DNA of 64,000 nucleotides from Millisia brevis NBRC 105863 (GTDB taxonomy: Bacteria > Actinomycetota > Actinomycetes > Mycobacteriales > Mycobacteriaceae). The notes beneath the pieces are model-generated. The model did no database searches and was not told where the DNA came from. It saw only the letters and a program-made list of their open reading frames with translations. Positions within the stretch are counted from its first letter, which is position 1. Each line of letters starts with the position of its first letter. Both the position numbers and the translations under genes were made by a program. Positions 20,198-28,926 of the stretch are shown piece by piece. The stretch is taken from assembly GCF_001552615.1 (NCBI RefSeq), contig NZ_BCRN01000017.1:1-64000 (forward strand). The letters run 5' to 3'.

Positions 20198-20925
20198 CGG
20201 CGCTCCACCCCCACCAGTGGCTGGGTGGCGACGCCCAGGCCGGCTTCGAGATCGGCCTCCAGGGCCGAGAACTCGGCGATCAGATCGGTGGTGCCGGTCT
20301 CGGGAATGCTCAGGTTGTAGACCGCGGCGGTGCGACCTGCGGCCACCGCGGGGTTCTCGATCGCCGTGAGGACCGTATCGGCGACGGCGGCGGTGCTGAC
20401 CAGGCCGTCGGCGTTCGCGTCGCGGGTCAGTCGGGTCCGGTACGACTCGTCGTGAATGGTCGACACCCAGGTGGGGCGCAGGATCGTCCAGGGGTTCGGA
20501 CCACCGCGCAGATGCGCCTCGAGGGCGCGCAGGCTCCAGGTGGAGGTGCGGGCATTGCGGTGCGCGACACCGTGTCCGACCAGGAAATGCGAGACCAGCA
20601 CGATGTGCAGGTCGGGGCGGGATTCGGCGATCCGGTCGAGCAGGCGGTGCCCGAGGGTGCGCCCGGCGGTCTCACCCTCGACGGGCAACCACATGCCGGT
20701 GGGGGTGGCGACCGTCGGGGCCAGCACCAGGGCGTCGGCATCGATCAGCAGGTCGTCGATGTCGCGGTCGGTCAGTCCGATGTGGTCGGGTCGGATGTAC
20801 CGGTGGCCGCGCTCGGCGGCGAGGCTCGCCGCGCTGTCACTGGCATTCCAGATGCCGTGGACGACGGTGAAATCCGTTCGTCCGGCCTCGTTCAGGGCCG
20901 GGCTGAGCTCAACGATATGTGACAC
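20194..20925 (-). CDS. Atypical NAD(P)-binding (NmrA/SDR-like) protein
   Basis: 243 residues. The segment IVLVSHFLVGHG, then WSLRALEAHLRGGPNPWTILRPTWVS, is typical of NmrA-type atypical short-chain dehydrogenases (strand, extra alanine-rich helix, then WTILRP). The N-terminal dinucleotide motif GxxGxxG is replaced by FTVVHGIWNASDS, so cofactor binding is doubtful. GTG start at 20925, preceded by GAGGAG. The 3' end overlaps the next gene by 4 nt. A redox or regulatory role in the monooxygenase pathway is inferred only from context. Confidence 0.6.
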   Translation of the reverse strand: MSHIVELSPALNEAGRTDFTVVHGIWNASDSAASLAAERGHRYIRPDHIGLTDRDIDDLLIDADALVLAPTVATPTGMWLPVEGETAGRTLGHRLLDRIAESRPDLHIVLVSHFLVGHGVAHRNARTSTWSLRALEAHLRGGPNPWTILRPTWVSTIHDESYRTRLTRDANADGLVSTAAVADTVLTAIENPAVAAGRTAAVYNLSIPETGTTDLIAEFSALEADLEAGLGVATQPLVGVERR

Positions 20926-21015
20926 GGTGTCTCCTCGAAGGGACGGCGGCCGTGGACCGCTCGATGAAACGAAGGGGAGTCGACTCGGATGGGGTCGGGG
21001 ATCGGTCGACGGCGC

Positions 21016-22332
21016 TCACCAGGTGGGCACCGGCAATCCGAGATGGGCGCGCAGGGTGGCGCCCTCGTACCGCCGCCGAAAGAGGCCACGCTCCTGGAGG
21101 ATCGGCACCACCTCGTCGACGAAGGGGTCGAACGCCTCGTCGATGACGTCGAACATCAGGTTGAAACCGTCGACCAGCCCGGTGGAGTACCACTGTTCGA
21201 TCAGGTCGGCGACCTTCTTCGGGCCACCGACCACGCCGAGATGGCCGACCCCGCCGGAGCGGACGAGATCGCGGGCGGTGCGGCCCGACTCGGCCATCGA
21301 CACCAATGACCGCAGGAAGCCCTCGGAGGTCTGCGACCGCTGCAGTTCGAACCGCGCGCGGTCGACCGGCAGGGGAGCGTCCGGATCGATATCCCGCGGA
21401 TCGACCCCGAGGCGCTGGGCGATCATCGCCAGCACGGTCGCGTCGTTGTCGCTGTCCGACAATTCGTCGTGACGGCGTTCGGCCTCCTCGTCGGTCGATC
21501 CGAGGGTGACCGTCAGACCGGGCAACGCGAGCACCGGATCCCGGCCCGGGGCCCGGTGCTCGCGGCTCGCCGCGTCGAGGCGCCGTCGATAGTCGCGGGC
21601 CGCGTCGACCGTCGCCGCCGAGACGAACGTCGCGTCCGCGTACCGGGCGGCGAGGTTGAGCCCATCGGCCGAGCCGCCGGCCTGGAAGACCACCGGCAAC
21701 GCCTGCTCCGATGGGGGGACAACCCCGCCACCGGTGATCGCGAAGAACTCGCCGCGATGCTCGAAGGTCCGCACGCCGCCCGGTCGGGTGTACCGGCCGC
21801 CGACCTTGTCCGCGACGATCGCGTCGGGTGCCCAGGTCCGCCACAGGGACTCGACCACGCCGGTGAACTCGTCGGCCCGCCGGTACCGATCCTGCTTGTC
21901 CGGCAACGGTCCGCCGCCGTGATGCAGCCCGACCAGCGGGTCGTAGCTGGTGACGATGTTCCAGCCGGCCCGCCCCCGCGAGATCCGGTCGAGGGTGGCG
22001 ATCGACCGCGCCAACTCGAACGGCTGCAGCCACGACGTCGACACCGTCGCCACCAGCCCCACCCGCTCGGTCTCACGGGCGGCGACGGTCAACGCCAACA
22101 GCGGATCGAGGGTATTGCGTTGCGGCTGTTCGGCCCACTGGGGTTGCAGGGCCGGCACGTCGGCGGTGAAGACGGCGTCGAAGAGGCCCCGCTCCGCGGT
22201 ACGGGCCACCCGCACGTAGAACTCGGGGTTCGCGGTGCCCAGCGGATCGATTCCGTCCCGTCGCCACGCGTGACGGTACGCACCCAGTCCCGGGCAATTG
22301 ATGCCCAGATGCAGCCCTGGCTGTTGGCTCAT
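21016..22332 (-). CDS. LLM-class flavin-dependent monooxygenase (NtaA/SnaA/DszA family)
   Basis: 438-residue luciferase-like TIM-barrel oxygenase using FMNH2 and O2. Family marks: an N-terminal GAYRHAWR block, LDRISRGRAGWNIVTSY (the NtaA/SnaA/DszA signature region), VVFQAGGSADGLNLAARYADATF, and a C-terminal VGGPKKVADLIEQW then GFNLMFD. Relatives oxidise nitrilotriacetate, pristinamycin, dibenzothiophene sulfone or sulfonates. The ATG at 22332 was chosen for MSQQPGLHLGI, with a CACGGAGCG ribosome binding site. It lies 47 nt after the aldo/keto reductase and 90 nt before the NmrA-like gene on the same strand. Confidence 0.9.
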   Translation of the reverse strand: MSQQPGLHLGINCPGLGAYRHAWRRDGIDPLGTANPEFYVRVARTAERGLFDAVFTADVPALQPQWAEQPQRNTLDPLLALTVAARETERVGLVATVSTSWLQPFELARSIATLDRISRGRAGWNIVTSYDPLVGLHHGGGPLPDKQDRYRRADEFTGVVESLWRTWAPDAIVADKVGGRYTRPGGVRTFEHRGEFFAITGGGVVPPSEQALPVVFQAGGSADGLNLAARYADATFVSAATVDAARDYRRRLDAASREHRAPGRDPVLALPGLTVTLGSTDEEAERRHDELSDSDNDATVLAMIAQRLGVDPRDIDPDAPLPVDRARFELQRSQTSEGFLRSLVSMAESGRTARDLVRSGGVGHLGVVGGPKKVADLIEQWYSTGLVDGFNLMFDVIDEAFDPFVDEVVPILQERGLFRRRYEGATLRAHLGLPVPTW

Positions 22333-22379
22333 GTCGACGCTCCGTGAGGGTCTCGTCCGGCGTATTCGGTCGGATGCGG

Positions 22380-23438
22380 TCAGGCGTCGACCGCGGCCCG
22401 CCGGGGGGCGGGGCGGCGACGGCCGGCCGGGTCGCGGCTGTCGAGCCACGGCGGCAACCAGCCCTCGTCGGCACGGTTGATCGTCACGCCGGGCGGCACG
22501 ATCTCGTCGATCGCGTCCAGCACGGAATCCTCGAGGTGGATATCCGGCACGTGCAGAAGCGATTCGAGGTGCTGGTATGTGCGCGGACCGACCAGCACGC
22601 TGCTGACCGCCGGATGCCGCAGGACGAAGGCCACCGCCAGCTCGGGCAGGGTCAGCCCGGCCTCGGCGGCCACGTCGGCCAGGCGGATCGCCAACTCGCG
22701 CTTGGTCCGGTTGATCGGAAGCGTCGGATCGTGGCGGGCCGGGATGCGCGCCGCGCGCGCCGAGGGCGGCGCCTCGCTGCCGGCGACATGGCGGCCGGAG
22801 AGCCACCCACCGGCCAGAGGGCTCCAGGTCAGCACGCCCAGGGCGAACTTCTGCGCCACCGGGAAGACCGCCCGTTCGGCTCCGCGCGCCAGGATCGAGT
22901 ACGGCGCCTGCTCGGTCGCGGGCTTGCTGCGGCCGGTGCGGGCCGCCGCCCACTGGGCCTCGACCAGCAGGTGGGCCTCGTTGGTGGTGGTGCCGTAGTA
23001 CCGAATCTTGCCCTGGCGCACCAGATCGTCGAGGGCGCCGACGGTCTCCTCGATGTCGACCTCGGGATCGGGCTTGTGCTGCTGGTACAGGTCGATGTAA
23101 TCGGTGCCGAGCCGGCGCAGCGAATTCTCGACCTCGGCGAAGATCCAGCGCCGCGAGCTGCCGCGGGTATTGATGCCGTCGGACCATTGGCTGTGGAATT
23201 TCGTGGCGACGATCACGTCGTCCCGGCGTCCCTGAATCGCCTTGCCGACGATGATCTCGCTTTCCCCTTGGGAATAAGAATCGGCGGTGTCGATAATGTT
23301 GATCCCGGCGTCGAGCGCGCGATGGATGATCGAGATGGCGTCGGCGTGATCACCGTTGGCGCGCTCGCCGAAATTCATCGCCCCCAGGGTCAGCGGGCTG
23401 ACCTTGACTCCGGTTTTCCCCAGCGTGCGGTAGCTCAT
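22380..23438 (-). CDS. Aldo/keto reductase
   Basis: 352-residue (alpha/beta)8 NADPH-dependent oxidoreductase. It starts YRTLGKTGVKVSPLTLGAMNFG; the catalytic set is visible as Asp and Tyr in IDTADSYSQGESE, Lys in VIVATKF, and His in YQQHKPDPE. The ATG at 23438 is preferred because it starts directly at the conserved first strand; a start at 23486 is possible but lies inside an inverted repeat. First gene of the 11-gene minus-strand cluster. Probably reduces a carbonyl formed by, or fed into, the oxygenase pathway (inference). Confidence 0.88.
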   Translation of the reverse strand: MSYRTLGKTGVKVSPLTLGAMNFGERANGDHADAISIIHRALDAGINIIDTADSYSQGESEIIVGKAIQGRRDDVIVATKFHSQWSDGINTRGSSRRWIFAEVENSLRRLGTDYIDLYQQHKPDPEVDIEETVGALDDLVRQGKIRYYGTTTNEAHLLVEAQWAAARTGRSKPATEQAPYSILARGAERAVFPVAQKFALGVLTWSPLAGGWLSGRHVAGSEAPPSARAARIPARHDPTLPINRTKRELAIRLADVAAEAGLTLPELAVAFVLRHPAVSSVLVGPRTYQHLESLLHVPDIHLEDSVLDAIDEIVPPGVTINRADEGWLPPWLDSRDPAGRRRPAPRRAAVDA

Positions 23439-23479
23439 GTTCGGTCCGATCTGTTGGCGGCAGTCCCGCACCCGTCTCT

Positions 23480-23498
23480 CGGACAACGCGATTGTCCG
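23480..23498. promoter_or_regulatory. Inverted repeat CGGACAA-N5-TTGTCCG, candidate operator
   Basis: A perfect 7-bp inverted repeat with a 5-bp spacer lies 41 bp upstream of the aldo/keto reductase start, in the 193-nt gap between the two accessory operons. The arm length and spacing suit a dimeric repressor. No cognate regulator is encoded inside the 11-gene cluster, so the binding protein is unknown. Confidence 0.5.
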
Positions 23499-23631
23499 CG
23501 GATGCCCGGCGCGCCTGCGGCAGGGCAGGACGCGTCGGTTCCATCAGAATCGTTCGGCCGGGGCCGACAAACAATATTGCTCAGCTACCGGAATTGTTAA
23601 GCGCAAATGGGTGAATTACACCCGCGGTCGG

Positions 23632-25500
23632 CTAGGAATAAGAATCTCCGTGAAGCGGAGCCATACTCGCATTCCAATGTTGTGATAATTGCGCGAAGTG
23701 TCCCTCGCCGCCGCGCAGTTCGGCCGGCGTGCCGTCTTCGACCACGGCGCCCCCGTCGAGCACGACGATGCGATCGGCGATGCCGACCGTCGAGAGGCGG
23801 TGGGCGATGATCACCGCCGTACGGCCGGCCAGCAGCCGTTCGAGGGCGTCCTGCACCAGCGCCTCGCTCGGCAGGTCGAGGGAACTGGTCGCCTCGTCGA
23901 GGATCAGCACACTCGGGTCGGCGATGAACGCCCGCGCGAACGACACCAATTGCTTCTGTCCCGCCGAGAGGCGGCCGCCGCGATGGTTGACGTCGGTGTC
24001 GAAGCCGAAGGGGAGGGTCTCGATGAAGCGATCCGCGCCGACCGCGCGTGCCGCGTCCCGCACCTGGTCGTCGGTCGCGTCGGGACGGCCGAGCCGGATG
24101 TTGTCGGCGATCGTGCCGCCGAACAGGTAGCTCTCCTGGGTGACCACGACGATATGCCGACGCAGATCGGCGAAGGACAACTGCCGCACATCGATACCGT
24201 CCAGGGTCACCGCCCCGGAACCGACGTCGTAGAAGCGGGCGATCAGTTTGGCGATCGTCGACTTGCCCGCCCCGGTGCCGCCGACCAGCGCGACCGTCTG
24301 GCCCGCGGGGATGTGCAGATCGAGATGGGCGATCACCGGTTTGCCATTGCGATATCCGAAATCGACACCGTCGAGCCGGATCTCCCCGGTGGCGGACGTC
24401 AGGGGCTGCGGCGGTGCGGGTTCGGCCAGGTTCGGCGCCTCCTCGAGCAGACCCGAGATCTTCTCCAGCGACGCCATCGCCGCCTGCAGGGCGTTGTAGA
24501 AGCGGGCCATCTGCTCGAGCGGTTGGAAGAACCGCTTGGCGTACAGCACCGCGGCGATCAGCGTGCCGATGCTCAGTTCGCCCGACAGCATCCGGTATCC
24601 GTCGATCGCGAGCAGCACGGCAACCGTGATGTTGCCGATCAGGATCAGGGCGGGATCGTAGACACCGAACAGCGACATCGCCCGCAGATCGGTATTGCGG
24701 TACTCCCGCGAGACCCGACGCTGATCGGCCGTGACGTTCGGTTCCCGGCGGAAGGCCTGTACCGCGCGCATTCCGGTCATCGTCTCGACGAACTGGCCGA
24801 TCAGATTCGCCGACGCCACCCGCGAGGAGCGGTACTCGACCTGGGAGACCCGGTGGAACCAGCGGGTCAACCACAGCACCGGCACGGACGCGACGATGAA
24901 GATCAGCCCGCTCGCCGGATCCAGGGTGAACATCAACACCGAGACGATCGCCATGTAGCAGAACGCGGACAGCAACTGGTTGACGCCGGCGTCCAGCAGT
25001 TCGCGGATATCGTCGAGATCGCTGGTCTGGCGGGCGATCACGCGCCCCGAGGTGTACTCCTCGTGGAAGTCCAGGCTCAGCCGTTGGACGTGATTGAATA
25101 CCCGGCTGCGCAGGTCGAGCATCACCTCCTGGCTGATCTGCGAGGTCAGCCGCACCGACCACCAGTTGAGGGCGCCACCGGCCAGCCCGATCGCCACCAG
25201 CGCGCCCCCGAACCACAGGGCGGTCGACAGGTCGCCGTCGCGCAGGCGGGGCAGCGCGGTGTTGACGCCGATCGCGATCAGTAGCGGGCCGGCCGCGCGG
25301 GCGGCCTGGGCGGCGACGATCAGCGCGAACAACAGCAGCACCCGGCCGCGCATCGGCCACAGCAGCAGCCGCAGCAGGTGCGCGGAGCGGCGTCGGACGA
25401 ACCGATTGGTGTCGCGGTCGAGGTGGACGCGGTCCTCGATCCCGACGCCGGTGGGATCCGGCGCGGCGGGAGCGGTCGACTCGGTGGTGCTTCGGGTCAT
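23632..25500 (-). CDS. ABC exporter subunit with canonical ATPase (heterodimer partner B)
   Basis: 622-residue half-transporter: a six-helix membrane domain, then an ABC ATPase. Walker A GGTGAGKST, Q-loop glutamine in VTQESYLF, Walker B LILDEATSS with catalytic Glu536, and the switch His in IIAHRLST are all intact. Its signature is LSAGQ (Ala513) instead of LSGGQ. The gene overlaps its partner by 4 nt. Heterodimeric exporters of this type (Rv1272c/Rv1273c-like in mycobacteria) move drugs, lipids or peptides outwards; the cargo is unknown. Confidence 0.9.
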   Translation of the reverse strand: MTRSTTESTAPAAPDPTGVGIEDRVHLDRDTNRFVRRRSAHLLRLLLWPMRGRVLLLFALIVAAQAARAAGPLLIAIGVNTALPRLRDGDLSTALWFGGALVAIGLAGGALNWWSVRLTSQISQEVMLDLRSRVFNHVQRLSLDFHEEYTSGRVIARQTSDLDDIRELLDAGVNQLLSAFCYMAIVSVLMFTLDPASGLIFIVASVPVLWLTRWFHRVSQVEYRSSRVASANLIGQFVETMTGMRAVQAFRREPNVTADQRRVSREYRNTDLRAMSLFGVYDPALILIGNITVAVLLAIDGYRMLSGELSIGTLIAAVLYAKRFFQPLEQMARFYNALQAAMASLEKISGLLEEAPNLAEPAPPQPLTSATGEIRLDGVDFGYRNGKPVIAHLDLHIPAGQTVALVGGTGAGKSTIAKLIARFYDVGSGAVTLDGIDVRQLSFADLRRHIVVVTQESYLFGGTIADNIRLGRPDATDDQVRDAARAVGADRFIETLPFGFDTDVNHRGGRLSAGQKQLVSFARAFIADPSVLILDEATSSLDLPSEALVQDALERLLAGRTAVIIAHRLSTVGIADRIVVLDGGAVVEDGTPAELRGGEGHFAQLSQHWNASMAPLHGDSYS

Positions 25501-27398
25501 CGGTGGGCCTCGATCGCCTCGCGGGTGGTCTCGATCGCCGCGGACTGCGCCCGGCCGATCGGATCGCGGGTGGACGCGTCGACCGTCGGTGCGGGCGGCG
25601 GTGTCGTATCGCCGACGATCGCGCGATAGAGCGCACTGGAGGCGCGCAATTCGGCGTGGGTGCCGATCGCGACGATGCGCCCCTCGTGGACGACGGCGAC
25701 CCGGTCGGCGATCGTGACCGTCGACGGGCGGCTGGCGATCAGCAGGGTGGTCGTATCGGCCAGATGTGCGCGCAGCCGATCGGCCACCACCCGCTCGGTG
25801 TGCACGTCGAGCGCGGAGAGCGGGTCGTCGAGCACCAGGACCCGCGGGCGCGCGGCGATCGCCCGGGCCAGCGACAGCCGTTGCCGCTGACCGCCGGACA
25901 ACGTCAATCCCTCCTCCCCGATACGGGTGTGGATCCCGTCGGGCAGCCGGTCGACGAAGTCCGCCTTCGCGACCCGCAGCGCGGTCGCCAACTCCTCGTC
26001 GGTCGCGTCCGGGGCGCCGAGCGCGACGTTCTCGGCGATCGTCGAGGAGAACAGCAGCGGCTCGTCGAAGACCACCGAGACCAGGGCGCGCAGGTCGTGG
26101 CGGGTCACCTCGCGCACATCGGTCCCGTCGACCCGGACGCTGCCGGCGTCGACATCCCGGAATCTGCCGACCAATTGGCCGATCGCGGTCTTGCCGCTGC
26201 CGGTCAATCCGATCAACGCGAGCGTCTCACCGGGTTCGATCACCAGATTCAGATCCTCGAGCACCGTCGTCGAGCCGTCGTAGGAGAAGTCCACCCCGTC
26301 GAACTCGACCCGGCCCGGCCCCTCGGGCAGCGGCCGCGGGTCCGGGGGATCGGAGACGGTGTTGAGCTGGTCGAGCAGCTCGCCGAAGCGGCTCAGCGCC
26401 GCCTTGGCGTCCATCGTCATCGTGAACTGCTCGCTGATCCGCTCCAGCGGGCCGCCCATGATCGCGGCGGTGGTGAACACCGCCAGCAGGCCGCCGATCG
26501 TCAGGTGACCGTCGACCACCCGCAGCAACCCGACCACCAGCAGCACCCCGAGCAGCGCGTCCGGGATCGCCGACATCGCAAAGGCGATCAGCGCCTTCTG
26601 ATCCGCCTTGCGCAGTTCGGTCGAGCGCAGCTCGCCGGCCTGTTCGATGTAGTCCGCGACCGCGTGATCCTCGCGGCCGAACGCCTTGAGCACCCGGATG
26701 CCGTGCACCGACTGCTCGACCGTCGCACCCAGATCACCGATCTGGTCCTGACTGACCCGCGCGAGATCGTGGTAGCGGCTGCGGGCCCGGAAGCTGACCG
26801 CCACGGCGGGGACGCAGCCGATGAAGTAGATCAACCCGAGGATCGGGTCGACCAGGGTGATCAGGGCCAGGCCGGCGCCGATCGTGAACGTGTTGACCAC
26901 CGTTTGGCTGATACCGAAGGTCAACCACCGGCGGAAGCGCCGGACATCGCTGATGCTGCGGCTGAGCAGTTGGCCGCCGCTGTAGCGATCGTGCACCGAC
27001 GGCGGCAGGTCGGCGAGGTGCCGGTAGATCAGGATGCGCAGGTCGGACTCGAACGTCGTTCCCGGCGTGGTGATCAGCCGCCGGCGGGCGATGGTCAACG
27101 CCGCCTCGCCGATGCCGAGGACCAGCACGACCGCGACCCCGATCCACAGTTCCCGATAGCCGCCTCCGTCGAGGGAGGTGTTGACGATGTATTGCAGGGC
27201 TTGGGGAATCGCGAGGCCGAGCGCCGCCGCGCCAACGGCGGCGACGATGCCGGCCGCGAAGCGCGGGGCATAGGGCCGCGCGTGCGGCATCAGTCGGGCC
27301 ATCGCGGAACCGAAGGACCGCGGCGGTGGTTCGACCGGTGGGGTGATGCCCGGTGGGGTGATGCTCGGGTGGTCAGGCACGCGGGGCCCCGTTCTCAT
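25497..27398 (-). CDS. ABC exporter subunit with degenerate ATPase (heterodimer partner A)
   Basis: 633-residue half-transporter with a Pro-rich N-terminus, six membrane helices and an ABC domain. The Walker A (GLTGSGKT) and signature (LSGGQRQR) are canonical. The Q-loop position is Phe444 (VVFDEPLLF), the Walker B catalytic glutamate is Asp525 (LVLDDPLSALD), and the switch histidine is Ser556 (LLIASRPST). Combined with the partner's LSAGQ, this yields one active and one degenerate ATP site, as in known heterodimeric exporters. It overlaps the regulator gene upstream and the partner downstream by 4 nt each. Confidence 0.9.
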   Translation of the reverse strand: MRTGPRVPDHPSITPPGITPPVEPPPRSFGSAMARLMPHARPYAPRFAAGIVAAVGAAALGLAIPQALQYIVNTSLDGGGYRELWIGVAVVLVLGIGEAALTIARRRLITTPGTTFESDLRILIYRHLADLPPSVHDRYSGGQLLSRSISDVRRFRRWLTFGISQTVVNTFTIGAGLALITLVDPILGLIYFIGCVPAVAVSFRARSRYHDLARVSQDQIGDLGATVEQSVHGIRVLKAFGREDHAVADYIEQAGELRSTELRKADQKALIAFAMSAIPDALLGVLLVVGLLRVVDGHLTIGGLLAVFTTAAIMGGPLERISEQFTMTMDAKAALSRFGELLDQLNTVSDPPDPRPLPEGPGRVEFDGVDFSYDGSTTVLEDLNLVIEPGETLALIGLTGSGKTAIGQLVGRFRDVDAGSVRVDGTDVREVTRHDLRALVSVVFDEPLLFSSTIAENVALGAPDATDEELATALRVAKADFVDRLPDGIHTRIGEEGLTLSGGQRQRLSLARAIAARPRVLVLDDPLSALDVHTERVVADRLRAHLADTTTLLIASRPSTVTIADRVAVVHEGRIVAIGTHAELRASSALYRAIVGDTTPPPAPTVDASTRDPIGRAQSAAIETTREAIEAHR

Positions 27399-28768
27399 TC
27401 GACGTCCAGGAGGGTGCTGCCGGTGACGGCGGCGGCCAGCAGGGCCGCCAGGTCGTCGAGCAGCGCGGGATCAAGGGGCAGTCGGGTGACCGAGAGCCGC
27501 AGGTAGTCGCTCGGCGCCGCGGTGATGAAGGCGTCGCGGCCGCCCTGCGCGCGAATCCCGGCGCCGGCCAGTTGCCGCAGGACCCGGTGCTCGTCGGGGA
27601 CCGGTATCCAGACGAAGAGGCCGCCGTGCGAGTCCACCCGCAGGCCATGGCGTTCCAGCGCGGCGGTCAGGGCGACGTTCAGCCGGTCGTAGACCCCGCG
27701 GGCGGATCGGGCCCGCGCCAGTGCCTCCCGGTCGCCGAGCAGGATCGTCAGAACCCGCTGCAGCAGGCCCGATACCCGAATGCCGTCGGCGCGTTGCCGA
27801 TCGAGAATCGTGCCGACGATGCGACCCGACCCGCCGACCACCGACAGGGCGAGGTCGGTGCCGAAGGCCCGCCAGTACTGGCTGATGCGCACGGTGTGCT
27901 CGGGGAAGGCGCCACCGAGGCTGATCGCCGGAAAGAGTCCGGCCGACGCGTCGTCCTCGACGATCCAGGGCGTCGATCCGTGCCGTTCGATGGTCGCGAC
28001 CAGGGCGTCCCGCCGCTGCGGGGTCATCGTCGAGCCCAACGGAATCTGCCCGGTGGGCTGGAAGACGAAGGTGCCCGCCCCCGCGTCCAGGGCGGCGGCC
28101 AGCGAGTCCGGTATCGGGCCCGCCGCGTCGAGGTCGACCGCGACCGTCGCGTGGTCGACGATGCGCGAGGTGAGGTCGTTCGTGCGCAGCATGCCGGGGC
28201 TCTCCGCCGCGATCGCTCCGTCGGCGATCGCGGTGACGGCGTCGAGGATCATCCGCAGGGCCGCCAGCCCGGTCGGCAGCAGGGTGAACGTCGCGGGACC
28301 GAAGGGCCACTGCTGCTGGAGCCGGTCGATCAGCTTGGCGTCCAGATGGGTATGGGTCAGCGGGCGGCCGGGGTCGATCGACGCCGCGAACGCCGGAACG
28401 GTCGACGGGACCAGGGCGGGCTCGGGGAGGGCCTGGACGAGTTCGACGCTGCCCCAGCCGTCGAAATCCGCCGGCTGCGGGGTGGCGGGAGCGGTCCGGG
28501 TGACGAAGGTGCCGCCGCGGCGCCGCGTATCGACCAACCGTTCGCGGCGCAGCCGCACCCAGGCGTCCGTGACCGCGCTGACCTTCAGGTCGAGGTGGTC
28601 GGCCAGCGATCGGATGGTGGGCAGCTTCGTGCCGTCGGCGAGTTCACCCGAGTCGATCAGGGCCCGAATGCCCACCTCGATCGCGGCGCCTCCGCCGCCG
28701 GGTGAGGCGGTGATGCGATCGGTGAGCCGCGTCGCCAACCAGGCCGCGGATACTTCGCTGTCCGTCAT
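27395..28768 (-). CDS. MocR/GntR-type regulator lacking the PLP lysine
   Basis: 457-residue regulator. A GntR winged helix-turn-helix covers about residues 25-92 (GTKLPTIRSLADHLDL through RRGGTFVT), followed by an aminotransferase-like domain (TFVFQPTGQIPLGSTMT, WIVEDDASAGLFPA). Where MocR proteins carry the Schiff-base lysine (SK in TFSK), this one reads SQYWRAFG with Arg300, so covalent PLP binding is unlikely. ATG at 28768 chosen because the HTH begins soon after; no good ribosome binding site is visible. It leads the exporter genes with a 4-nt overlap and probably controls them and itself. Confidence 0.85.
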   Translation of the reverse strand: MTDSEVSAAWLATRLTDRITASPGGGGAAIEVGIRALIDSGELADGTKLPTIRSLADHLDLKVSAVTDAWVRLRRERLVDTRRRGGTFVTRTAPATPQPADFDGWGSVELVQALPEPALVPSTVPAFAASIDPGRPLTHTHLDAKLIDRLQQQWPFGPATFTLLPTGLAALRMILDAVTAIADGAIAAESPGMLRTNDLTSRIVDHATVAVDLDAAGPIPDSLAAALDAGAGTFVFQPTGQIPLGSTMTPQRRDALVATIERHGSTPWIVEDDASAGLFPAISLGGAFPEHTVRISQYWRAFGTDLALSVVGGSGRIVGTILDRQRADGIRVSGLLQRVLTILLGDREALARARSARGVYDRLNVALTAALERHGLRVDSHGGLFVWIPVPDEHRVLRQLAGAGIRAQGGRDAFITAAPSDYLRLSVTRLPLDPALLDDLAALLAAAVTGSTLLDVE

Positions 28769-28776
28769 CCGCGGCG

Positions 28777-28799
28777 GGCAAACATATCGGCAAACATAT
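28777..28799. promoter_or_regulatory. Two direct copies of GGCAAACATAT before the MocR-like gene
   Basis: GGCAAACATAT occurs at 28777-28787 and again at 28789-28799, 12 bp apart (about one helical turn), starting 9 bp upstream of the regulator start codon. An AT-rich -10-like stretch of the regulator promoter (minus strand, about 28796-28806) overlaps the second copy, so binding here would suit autoregulation. Inverted copies lie at 28927-28948. Confidence 0.65.
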
Positions 28800-28926
28800 T
28801 TATCTCGCATCCGCAGGGTGATTGTGTGGCATTCGTCCAGGTATGGGCCGCTGTCAACCATAACCCATCCGGGCATATCGGAACATTGCGTCGGATATCG
28901 GCGGCCGAGCGACCCGTCTGCCGAAA

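Noticed and set aside
10150-28768. Genomic island with integration signs
   Set aside because: The accessory region has the same high GC and codon style as its surroundings, and I found no integrase, flanking direct repeats or tRNA; it is accessory by gene content only.
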